The notes under the pieces are model-generated. The model saw only the letters and a program-made list of their open reading frames with translations. It had not been told where the DNA came from and searched no databases. Positions 16,719 to 22,916 of a stretch of 22,916 nucleotides of DNA are shown here, piece by piece (positions within the stretch are counted from its first letter, which is position 1; the number at the start of each line of letters is the position of its first letter). Source of the stretch: an uncultured Lachnobacterium sp. (GTDB lineage: Bacteria; Bacillota; Clostridia; Lachnospirales; Lachnospiraceae); the NCBI GenBank assembly GCA_900550545.1, contig URSS01000042.1, positions 1 to 22,916 of the forward strand, in the 5' to 3' direction. A program made the translations under genes and the position numbers.

Positions 16719-16940
16719 TTGGCAAAAAAAGAGTATAGACAACTTTCCGCACAAGAGGAAACGGCATTCATCCTAATGGTGTTGTTGGATGAAGGCAAAA
16801 GCAATTTGCCTTATAGATTGTTGCGTTGTTTGACAAGTGTACATTTTGCCAATCAATATTATTTAAAAAGACTGTTCTCCGGATACCGTTCTTTAAACTA
16901 TAATTTTTATCGTGATAAATTTGAAAAGGAACAAGGTTGA
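16719..16940 (+). CDS. Small unrecognised protein, 73 residues
   Basis: I do not recognise this protein. The frame opens at a TTG and encodes a basic, aromatic-rich polypeptide (Lys/Arg/Tyr abundant, QLSAQEETAFILMVLLDEG near the start, then RLLRCLTSVHF and YNFYRDKFEKEQG). It has no signal peptide and no clear membrane helix, and looks like a compact helical cytosolic or nucleic-acid-contacting protein. No in-frame ATG occurs before residue 20, so either TTG at 16719 is used or the gene is shorter or decayed. Support for it being real is its own promoter box and palindrome just upstream and its tight spacing (27 nt) to the YjbH-like gene. A regulatory role at the palindrome is speculative. Confidence 0.5.
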   Translation: MAKKEYRQLSAQEETAFILMVLLDEGKSNLPYRLLRCLTSVHFANQYYLKRLFSGYRSLNYNFYRDKFEKEQG

Positions 16941-16967
16941 TTGTTGTTTTTCCTGCCTTTTGTTTTA

Positions 16968-17777
16968 ATGAAGAAAATTTTATTTGTTTTTCTGCTGTGT
17001 ATGATATGGCAGGAAGGTTTTTCTCAGTATGTGTATGGAACCACCGGACTTCTGCACATGCCTACTGCCGATATGCAACGGGATAAGACATTCCTGTTCG
17101 GAGCTTCTTATTTGGATGTGGCTGCTACTCCTGCCCATTGGAATTATCATACGTTTAATTACTACATTAATATCACCATTTTTCCTTGGCTCGAAATCGG
17201 ATATACTTGTACCTTGCATAAGGCAGAACACGGTAGTACTTATTTCCCACCTTCCGTTTGGGGGAAATATTGTAACCAGGACCGACAGTTTTCAGGGCGG
17301 TTGCGTATATGGAAGGAAGGGTGGTGGAAAGAATGGACTCCTCAGATTGTATTGGGTGCGAATGATCCAAGTACCAATGATATATTAGGAAATTCTGATA
17401 AAGATGATTATGGCATTGGTGGAGTAGGAGAGATGGGTAATGGACATTGGAACCGATATTATATAGCTGGTACTAAGCATTTTTATTTCAAAAATAGGGG
17501 AGAGCTAGGCATTCATGTTGCTTATTTATACAATAAACGGAAAGACTATCATTTAAACGGTCCGGCTGTTGGAGTAAATTTTCATTTTTATCTATCGGGT
17601 ACAAATTTCTTTGTGAAGGCATTAAACAATCTTAATGTAATGGCTGAATACGACAGTCGTACCATAAACTGTGGGTTAAAATATAGTTTTTGGAAAGATT
17701 ATATTAATGCTGTGGTAGAAATGACAGAATGTAAGCATTTGTCAGGCGGAGTGATATTTAAAGTACATTTAAAATAA
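16968..17777 (+). CDS. YjbH-like outer-membrane protein
   Basis: A 269-residue protein with a cleavable signal peptide (KKILFVFLLCMIWQEGFSQ, cleavage probably after FSQ). The mature N-terminus YVYGTTGLLHMPTADMQRD is the hallmark of YjbH-family proteins (PF06082). The rest alternates hydrophobic and polar residues with many Tyr, Trp and Phe, as in a beta-barrel, and ends in a short strand. In E. coli yjbEFGH affects exopolysaccharide production; the barrel is thought to act at the outer membrane. Here it may help secretion or surface attachment alongside the Wza-like protein. The ATG at 16968 is preferred over a TTG at 16941, since it begins directly at the signal peptide. It is shorter than E. 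coli YjbH (about 700 residues), representing a single barrel unit. Confidence 0.8.
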   Translation: MKKILFVFLLCMIWQEGFSQYVYGTTGLLHMPTADMQRDKTFLFGASYLDVAATPAHWNYHTFNYYINITIFPWLEIGYTCTLHKAEHGSTYFPPSVWGKYCNQDRQFSGRLRIWKEGWWKEWTPQIVLGANDPSTNDILGNSDKDDYGIGGVGEMGNGHWNRYYIAGTKHFYFKNRGELGIHVAYLYNKRKDYHLNGPAVGVNFHFYLSGTNFFVKALNNLNVMAEYDSRTINCGLKYSFWKDYINAVVEMTECKHLSGGVIFKVHLK

Positions 17778-17798
17778 CAAACACTATAACTTATTCGT

Positions 17799-18704
17799 AT
17801 GAAAGGAATTGTTCTCGCCGGTGGTAGCGGTACCCGTCTGTACCCCATCACCAAGGGAGTAAGCAAGCAGCTTCTCCCCATCTTTGACAAACCGATGATT
17901 TACTACCCTATTTTAGTCTTGATGCTGGCAGGCATCCGTGAGATTCTGATTATATCCACTCCCTATGATCTGCCCGGCTTTAAGCGTCTTTTGGGCGATG
18001 GATCAGACTATGGTGTGAAGTTCGAGTATGCCGAACAACCTTCTCCCGATGGTCTTGCACAAGCCTTTATTATCGGAGAGAAATTCATTGGTAATGATTC
18101 TGCATGTTTGGTATTAGGCGACAATATCTTCCATGGTAACGGTTTCAGTTCTCTTCTTCGTGAAGCCGTGCGTATGGCGGAAGAAGAACAAAAAGCCACT
18201 GTATTCGGTTACTGGGTGAACGATCCGGAACGTTATGGTGTGGCAGAATTTGATGCGGAAGGTAACTGCCTGAGCATCGAAGAAAAACCGGAACAGCCCA
18301 AATCAAATTATGCAGTGGTGGGCCTCTATTTTTATCCCAACAAAGTAGTGGAAGTGGCCAAGAACATCAAACCTTCCGCACGTGGCGAACTGGAAATAAC
18401 GACAGTGAACCAGCGTTTTCTAGAAGATCGTGAACTGAAAGTACAGACGTTGGGACGCGGTTTTGCCTGGCTGGATACGGGGACGCATGATTCATTGGCA
18501 GAAGCTTCGACTTATATAGAAGTCATTGAAAAACGTCAGGGTTTGAAAGTGGCTTGTCTGGAAGGAATTGCTTATCGCAAGGGCTGGATAACGGCAGATA
18601 AGATGCGTGACCTTGCCAAACCGATGCTGAAAAACCAATACGGTCAGTATCTGCTCAAAGTGATTGATGAAGTGGAACGTACAGGCAAAGAAAATCTAGA
18701 TTAA
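17799..18704 (+). CDS. rfbA: Glucose-1-phosphate thymidylyltransferase (RmlA)
   Basis: A 301-residue enzyme of normal length for RmlA. It carries the nucleotidyltransferase signature GGSGTRLYP (8-16) followed by SKQLLPIFDKPMIYYP (22-37), the VLGDNIFHG metal-site region (about 105-113) and the EEKPEQPKSNYAVVGLY segment that contacts the sugar. It makes dTDP-glucose from dTTP and glucose 1-phosphate, the first step to dTDP-L-rhamnose in the cytosol, and is normally feedback-inhibited by dTDP-rhamnose. It starts 21 nt after the YjbH-like gene and is followed 3 nt later by rfbC, so the rhamnose genes form a tight block. Codon and base usage resemble the export genes rather than the A/T-rich core. 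Confidence 0.97.
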   Translation: MKGIVLAGGSGTRLYPITKGVSKQLLPIFDKPMIYYPILVLMLAGIREILIISTPYDLPGFKRLLGDGSDYGVKFEYAEQPSPDGLAQAFIIGEKFIGNDSACLVLGDNIFHGNGFSSLLREAVRMAEEEQKATVFGYWVNDPERYGVAEFDAEGNCLSIEEKPEQPKSNYAVVGLYFYPNKVVEVAKNIKPSARGELEITTVNQRFLEDRELKVQTLGRGFAWLDTGTHDSLAEASTYIEVIEKRQGLKVACLEGIAYRKGWITADKMRDLAKPMLKNQYGQYLLKVIDEVERTGKENLD

Positions 18705-18707
18705 GAT

Positions 18708-19280
18708 ATGGAGGTTATAAAAACAGGAATAGAAGGTGTGGTGGTCATTGAACCGCGCATCTTTAAAGATGAAAGAGGCTATTTCTTTGAATCTTTTTCT
18801 CAACGGGAGTTTAATGAAAAGGTGATGCCTGTCAATTTTGTACAGGATAATGAGAGTATGTCATCGTATGGCGTGATGCGTGGGTTGCATTTTCAGCAAA
18901 TGCCTTATACGCAGAGCAAGCTGGTGCGTTGTGTAAAAGGTGCCGTACTTGATGTGGCGGTAGACATCCGCAAGGGAAGTCCTACATACGGGCAGCATGT
19001 TGCGGTGGAATTGACGGAGGAGAACCATCTCCAATTCTTTATCCCCCGTGGATTTGCCCATGGTTTTGCCGTATTGAGTGAAATAGCGGTTTTTCAATAT
19101 AAGTGCGATAACTTCTATGCACCGCAAGCTGATGGTGGCATTCAGCTGCGCGATGAAAGTCTGGGTATTGATTGGAAAATACCCGTTGCCGAGGCCATTT
19201 TAAGTGAGAAGGATTTGAAACATCCTTTGTTGAAAGACTATGACTCTCCGTTTGACTACACTATTAATCTATATGAATGA
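18708..19280 (+). CDS. rfbC: dTDP-4-dehydrorhamnose 3,5-epimerase (RmlC)
   Basis: A 190-residue cupin-fold enzyme of standard size. It has the RGLHFQ motif with His61 as the expected catalytic base, Lys71 in QSKLVRCVKG, the RGFAHGF segment (114-120) and YKCDNFY (131-137), whose Tyr137 matches the second catalytic residue. It inverts C3 and C5 of dTDP-4-keto-6-deoxyglucose to give dTDP-4-keto-L-rhamnose. It lies between rfbA (3-nt gap) and rfbD (4-nt ATGA overlap). Confidence 0.97.
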   Translation: MEVIKTGIEGVVVIEPRIFKDERGYFFESFSQREFNEKVMPVNFVQDNESMSSYGVMRGLHFQQMPYTQSKLVRCVKGAVLDVAVDIRKGSPTYGQHVAVELTEENHLQFFIPRGFAHGFAVLSEIAVFQYKCDNFYAPQADGGIQLRDESLGIDWKIPVAEAILSEKDLKHPLLKDYDSPFDYTINLYE

Positions 19281-20140
19281 TGAATATACTTGTTACAGGT
19301 GCCAATGGTCAACTTGGCAATGAGATGCGCAGGGTGTCGTTAGACAGCCGGAATCGTTATCTCTTTACAGATGTAAATGAACTGGATATCACAGATGCGA
19401 CAGCTGTCTGTAATATGTTGAAAAAGGAGCAGATAGATGTGATTGTAAATTGTGCTGCTTATACGAATGTAGACAGGGCGGAAGATGATTTTGCTATGGC
19501 CGATTTGCTGAATAACAAAGCTGTGGAGAATTTGGCTGTTGCTGCCGCAGAAACAGGTGCCACGCTTATTCATGTATCTACAGACTATGTGTTCCGAGGG
19601 GATAAAAACATTCCTTGCCGTGAGTCTTGGGAAACTGATCCGTTGGGTGTCTATGGAAAAACCAAACTGGCGGGCGAACAGTCTTTGGTAAAAGCAGGAT
19701 GTAAATATCTTATTTTCCGCACAGCTTGGCTTTACTCGCCTTTCGGTAAGAACTTCGTGAAAACCATGCGGCAATTGACTTCAACAAAAGATTCACTGAA
19801 AGTGGTTTTTGATCAAGTAGGCACTCCTACTTATGCCGGAGATTTGGCTGCTTTGATCTATAACATAATCGAAGAGAACTTGCTGGATCGTCAAGGTGTC
19901 TATCATTTCAGCAATGAAGGGGTATGTTCTTGGTATGATTTTGCGAAGGAAATTTGTGAATTGAGCGGAAATAATTGTGACATACAGCCTTGTCACAGCG
20001 ATGAGTTCCCCAGTAAGGTGGAACGTCCTCATTTTTCGGTGCTGGATAAAACAAAAGTGAAGGAAACTTTTGGTATCACTATCCCTTATTGGAAAGATTC
20101 TCTAAAGAAATGTATGCTAGAATTGGAAACTCAACAATAA
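19277..20140 (+). CDS. rfbD: dTDP-4-dehydrorhamnose reductase (RmlD)
   Basis: A 287-residue short-chain dehydrogenase-type reductase. The Rossmann motif GANGQLG is at 8-14, NCAAYTNVDRAE is near 60-71, and the Ser/Tyr/Lys catalytic set appears in VSTDYVF and YGKTK (Tyr126, Lys130). It reduces dTDP-4-keto-L-rhamnose with NAD(P)H to dTDP-L-rhamnose, the last step of the pathway. Two adjacent ATG codons (19277 and 19280) are possible starts; the first overlaps the rfbC stop in ATGA. Confidence 0.96.
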   Translation: MMNILVTGANGQLGNEMRRVSLDSRNRYLFTDVNELDITDATAVCNMLKKEQIDVIVNCAAYTNVDRAEDDFAMADLLNNKAVENLAVAAAETGATLIHVSTDYVFRGDKNIPCRESWETDPLGVYGKTKLAGEQSLVKAGCKYLIFRTAWLYSPFGKNFVKTMRQLTSTKDSLKVVFDQVGTPTYAGDLAALIYNIIEENLLDRQGVYHFSNEGVCSWYDFAKEICELSGNNCDIQPCHSDEFPSKVERPHFSVLDKTKVKETFGITIPYWKDSLKKCMLELETQQ

Positions 20141-20164
20141 CTAATTAAAACAATATTTTAAATT

Positions 20165-21241
20165 ATGGATTCATTTAAACGCAATATAATCATTACCGGT
20201 GGTGCCGGTTTTATCGGCAGCCATGTGGTACGTCTTTTTGTAAACAAGTATCCGGAATACCGCATTATAAACTTGGATAAACTGACTTATGCCGGTAATC
20301 TGGCCAATTTGAAGGATATAGAGGACAAACCGAACTATATTTTTGTAAAAGCGGATATTTGTGATTTTGGAACCATTCAGGAATTATTGGTGCGATATCA
20401 AGTGGATGGTATTATCCATCTTGCCGCCGAGAGTCATGTGGACAGAAGTATCAAAGATCCGTTTACTTTTGCACAAACCAATGTGATGGGTACATTGGCT
20501 TTGCTTCAGGCAGCCAAGTTGTATTGGGAATCCCTGCCGGAAAAGTATGAGGGGAAACGTTTTTATCATATTTCTACCGATGAAGTATATGGGGCATTGG
20601 AATTTGACGGGACTTTCTTCACGGAGGAAACCAAATATCAGCCTCATAGTCCGTATTCTGCAAGTAAGGCAAGTAGTGATCACTTTGTTCGTGCTTTTCA
20701 TGACACATATGGTATGCCTACCGTTGTAACAAACTGTTCTAACAATTATGGTCCTTATCAGTTTCCGGAAAAATTGATTCCGCTTTTTATCAACAATATA
20801 CGTCATGGAAAACCATTGCCGGTATATGGTAGGGGAGAGAACGTACGCGACTGGTTGTATGTTGTGGATCATGCCCGTGCTATTGATCTTATTTTTCATC
20901 AGGGCAGAACAGCGGATACATATAATATCGGTGGTTTCAATGAATGGAAGAATATAGATTTGATAAAAGTAATAATCAAAACCGTGGATCGTTTGTTGGG
21001 AAATCCGGAAGGCACTTCAGAGTGTCTGATAACTTATGTGACCGACCGCAAAGGTCATGATCTCCGCTATGCGATTGACAGCAATAAACTGAAGCACGAA
21101 TTAGGATGGGAGCCTAGTTTGCAATTTGAAGAAGGAATAGAGAGAACGGTCCGTTGGTATTTGGACAATCAGGAATGGATGGATCATATTACCAGTGGCG
21201 AATATGAAAAATATTATGAGTCGATGTATAAGAACAGATAA
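20165..21241 (+). CDS. rfbB: dTDP-glucose 4,6-dehydratase (RmlB)
   Basis: A 358-residue extended short-chain dehydrogenase. It has the NAD-binding GGAGFIG motif (12-18), HLAAESHVDRS, the dehydratase triad STDEVYG (Thr138, Asp139, Glu140) and YSASK (Tyr164, Lys168), all expected for RmlB. It converts dTDP-glucose to dTDP-4-keto-6-deoxyglucose with tightly bound NAD+. The order rfbA-C-D-B places this second-step enzyme last. A 24-nt gap separates it from rfbD, and its stop codon lies 59 nt before the start chosen for the initiating transferase. The intermediate it makes could also feed other 6-deoxy sugars, but no other branch enzymes are visible. Confidence 0.97.
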   Translation: MDSFKRNIIITGGAGFIGSHVVRLFVNKYPEYRIINLDKLTYAGNLANLKDIEDKPNYIFVKADICDFGTIQELLVRYQVDGIIHLAAESHVDRSIKDPFTFAQTNVMGTLALLQAAKLYWESLPEKYEGKRFYHISTDEVYGALEFDGTFFTEETKYQPHSPYSASKASSDHFVRAFHDTYGMPTVVTNCSNNYGPYQFPEKLIPLFINNIRHGKPLPVYGRGENVRDWLYVVDHARAIDLIFHQGRTADTYNIGGFNEWKNIDLIKVIIKTVDRLLGNPEGTSECLITYVTDRKGHDLRYAIDSNKLKHELGWEPSLQFEEGIERTVRWYLDNQEWMDHITSGEYEKYYESMYKNR

Positions 21242-21300
21242 TGAGAATCCCAGTTGGGGATAATACGGCATACATCTTTAAACTTACCCCCCATACCACT

Positions 21301-21493
21301 ATGAAAGACAAATTAGCATCCTACAACCACTTGATCGAGACCTTTGTGATTGTCACCGAGACCTTTCTTTGCGGTCTGCTATTCCTGCTTTTCAGCAAGC
21401 TGTCCAATGAGATGCAGTGGGATAGCCTGCAGGTTGGTGGAACCACCGTTCTGCAAGTCATGCTTACACTGATGTTATGTTACGCCCTTTGCG
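21301..21493 (+). repeat. 193-bp direct repeat, right copy (partner 3756-3948)
   Basis: This is the start of the intact initiating transferase gene; it matches the left copy at 192 of 193 positions. Sequence before the ATG is unrelated in the two copies, so the repeat boundary coincides with the start codon. Confidence 0.95.
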
Positions 21494-22716
21494 CCATCCA
21501 TTCAGGAGTAGTGCTTCACCGGAGGAAAGTGCATTCCCTTCAGATATGGAAACGTGTGCTCGAGAATATGTTCCTGTTTGTCCTCCTGGGCGGTCTGGTC
21601 CTTTCTGTAGGAAAGTATGCGGATATAGCCTCCCTGTTCATGCTGGAGTACCTTTTTCTCCTGTTTCTGTGTCTTGTTTCGTTCCGTTTCACTCTTCGTC
21701 TTCTCATCAGGCTTTACCGTATGAGCAAGAAACATACGCGTTTTGTGGTACTGGTAGGAAGTACGGACAACAACTTGGAAATCTACCATGAGATGTCGGG
21801 CAGTGAAGATACAGGTTATTCGGTCGTGGGCTATTTTGACGGTCAGGCGAATCCTGCTTTTCCGGTAGAATGTCCGTATTTGGGCCAGCTGGCGCAGGTA
21901 CAGGAATATCTGGAGAAACATGATTATGTACATTACCTGTTCTGCTGCCTGCCCTCAAAAGACAGAGAGGTCATTGTTTCTCTGATTGATTACTGCGAGA
22001 ACCATCTGGTACATTTCTTCAGTGTGCCCAATGTGCGCAATTATCTCCACCACCGTATGTCGTTCAACATCATGGGGAACGTCCCTTACCTGGGCCTTCG
22101 CCCCGATCCCTTAAGTTGGCCGGGGAACCGCCTGCTGAAAAGAACCTTTGACATAGTAGTCTCATCGGTGTTCCTTTGTACGCTTTTTCCGATTATTCTG
22201 ATTGTGGTGGCGATAGTGACCGGATTGACCATGCCCGGCCCGCTGTTCTTCCGCCAGAAACGGAACGGGCTGAACGGCAGGGAGTTTTATTGTTACAAGT
22301 TCCGCAGTATGAAAGTAAATGCAGATGCCGACAGGATACAGGCCACAGAGCATGATCCCCGCAAGACTCGCTGGGGCAATATAATGCGTAAGACGAATAT
22401 AGATGAGCTGCCCCAGTTTATCAATGTGCTGTTGGGGGATATGAGTATCGTGGGGCCTCGTCCTCACATGCTTCTCCATACGCAGGAATATTCAAGGTTG
22501 ATCAATAAATATATGGTGCGGCATTTTGTGAAACCGGGTATAACGGGATGGAGCCAGGTTACGGGTTTCCGTGGGGAAACGAAGGAACTAAAAGACATGG
22601 AGGGCCGTATCCGTGGTGATATCTGGTATTTGGAGCACTGGAGCTTCGGTCTGGACCTTTACATCATGTACAGGACGGTGGCGAATGTCTTCCGTGGCGA
22701 GAAGAATGCCTATTAG
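21301..22716 (+). CDS. Undecaprenyl-phosphate sugar-1-phosphate transferase (WcaJ/WbaP type)
   Basis: A 471-residue polyisoprenyl-phosphate hexose-1-phosphate transferase, full length for the large bacterial subclass. Four membrane segments occupy about residues 1-135, followed by a Rossmann-like central domain (FVVLVGSTDNN at about 148-158) and a further hydrophobic segment. The C-terminal sugar-transferase domain (PF02397) has KRTFDIVVS, then PGPLFFRQKRNG, FRSMK, DELPQFINVLLGDMS and GPRPH. It transfers a sugar phosphate, often glucose or galactose, to undecaprenyl phosphate at the inner membrane and so starts each repeat unit. The frame is open back to an ATG at 21241 that overlaps the rfbB stop by 1 nt. 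The start at 21301 is preferred because the duplicated 5' copy at 3756 begins exactly there. Confidence 0.93.
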   Translation: MKDKLASYNHLIETFVIVTETFLCGLLFLLFSKLSNEMQWDSLQVGGTTVLQVMLTLMLCYALCAIHSGVVLHRRKVHSLQIWKRVLENMFLFVLLGGLVLSVGKYADIASLFMLEYLFLLFLCLVSFRFTLRLLIRLYRMSKKHTRFVVLVGSTDNNLEIYHEMSGSEDTGYSVVGYFDGQANPAFPVECPYLGQLAQVQEYLEKHDYVHYLFCCLPSKDREVIVSLIDYCENHLVHFFSVPNVRNYLHHRMSFNIMGNVPYLGLRPDPLSWPGNRLLKRTFDIVVSSVFLCTLFPIILIVVAIVTGLTMPGPLFFRQKRNGLNGREFYCYKFRSMKVNADADRIQATEHDPRKTRWGNIMRKTNIDELPQFINVLLGDMSIVGPRPHMLLHTQEYSRLINKYMVRHFVKPGITGWSQVTGFRGETKELKDMEGRIRGDIWYLEHWSFGLDLYIMYRTVANVFRGEKNAY

Positions 22717-22736
22717 TAAAACGGGCTGTTCTTAAC

Positions 22737-22756
22737 GATCCTTCTCGATGAGGGTC
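22737..22756 (+). terminator. Possible weak hairpin after the last gene
   Basis: A 7-bp stem with two G-T pairs (GATCCTT/GAGGGTC, 6-nt loop) begins 20 nt after the transferase stop. The following sequence is CTTAGTAATTTA, only mildly T-rich. It could help end transcription of the capsule operon, but the evidence is thin. Confidence 0.25.
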
Positions 22757-22886
22757 CTTAGTAATTTAGCAGTTAAAAAACTTTGTTTTTGCAGCCTGTT
22801 ATTTCCGTCTGCCGGCCGGAAATGGAACATAGCCGGCACTAATGTTAGATCAGAACCCTTGTCCTTTGTGAAAAGTGCAGGGGGAG

Positions 22887-22916
22887 CTCCGGGAACGAGA
22901 GCGCTTGTTCCCGGAG
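22887..22916. terminator. Strong 13-bp hairpin at the window's end
   Basis: CTCCGGGAACGAG and CTTGTTCCCGGAG pair over 13 positions (ten outer Watson-Crick pairs without a break, one G-T, two more pairs) around an AGCG loop. The stem is stable and G+C-rich. The window stops exactly at its last base, so a following T-run cannot be seen. It is most likely a transcription terminator for this operon or for a convergent neighbour. An inverted repeat of an invertible or mobile element is the alternative. Confidence 0.5.

Noticed and set aside
19340..19774. Minus-strand open frame of 144 codons inside rfbD
   Set aside because: It is antisense to a complete rfbD with all catalytic motifs and has no promoter or protein-like pattern of its own.
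20384..20899. Long open frame on the minus strand (171 codons) inside rfbB
   Set aside because: It lies wholly antisense to a secure gene, shows no recognisable motif, and its Cys/Met/Thr-rich composition is that of a shadow frame.
21241..21300. Start of the initiating transferase at the ATG overlapping the rfbB stop
   Set aside because: The extra 20 residues are absent from the duplicated 5' copy, whose identity begins at the downstream ATG, and do not resemble a membrane-protein N-terminus.
1..22916. Transposase, integrase, CRISPR array, tRNA or rRNA genes
   Set aside because: No such genes, regularly spaced repeats or cloverleaf-like sequences were noticed on reading both strands; the only large repeat is the 193-bp transferase duplication.

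Overview
The window reads as a capsular or exopolysaccharide biosynthesis locus of the Wzx/Wzy type from a gut Bacteroidales bacterium (Bacteroides, Phocaeicola or Parabacteroides). The assignment rests on gene content and style: an outer-membrane Wza-like lipoprotein followed by a Wzc-like tyrosine kinase with a Tyr/Gly-rich tail, a WcaJ/WbaP-type initiating transferase, FrhB-like/pyruvyltransferase gene pairs, a TAnnTTTG promoter box and little use of Shine-Dalgarno sequences. The species cannot be fixed from sequence alone. Almost every gene is on the + strand, with 1-17 nt overlaps or short gaps, so most of the window is probably one or a few long transcripts.

Layout. (1) 2-3711: a small HAD-family phosphatase, the Wza-like export lipoprotein and the Wzc-like co-polymerase/kinase form the conserved export end. 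(2) 3756-4273: a truncated copy of the 5' end of the initiating transferase gene, followed by unrecognised debris. (3) 4433-13834: a flippase (Wzx), a first FrhB-like/pyruvyltransferase pair, the polymerase (Wzy), a GT2 and a GT4 glycosyltransferase, and a second FrhB-like/pyruvyltransferase pair. This part is compositionally mosaic, with a very A/T-rich core at about 7.8-10.5 kb. (4) 13835-14214: a non-coding or decayed stretch. (5) 14215-16676: a GT4 and a DUF1972-type glycosyltransferase. (6) 16682-17777: a good promoter box abutting a palindrome, a small unrecognised protein and a YjbH-like outer-membrane protein. (7) 17799-22716: the dTDP-L-rhamnose genes in the order rfbA-rfbC-rfbD-rfbB, then the full-length initiating transferase. 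(8) 22717-22916: trailing sequence with a strong hairpin at the window's end.

How it works together (inference from families). The initiating transferase puts the first sugar phosphate on undecaprenyl phosphate. Four glycosyltransferases extend it, and rhamnose from the rfb enzymes is a likely component, probably added by the DUF1972 enzyme. The two pyruvyltransferase-family proteins with their iron-sulfur FrhB-like partners modify the unit. Wzx flips it, Wzy polymerises it, and Wza/Wzc export it and control length. The YjbH-like barrel may act at the outer membrane.

The most striking structural observation is a 193-bp, single-mismatch direct repeat. The first 193 bp of the initiating transferase gene occur at both ends of a 17.5-kb block holding the whole sugar-specific module, which looks like the scar or substrate of cassette exchange. 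The second is the duplicated but diverged FrhB-like/pyruvyltransferase pair, in an organism group not known to make coenzyme F420.
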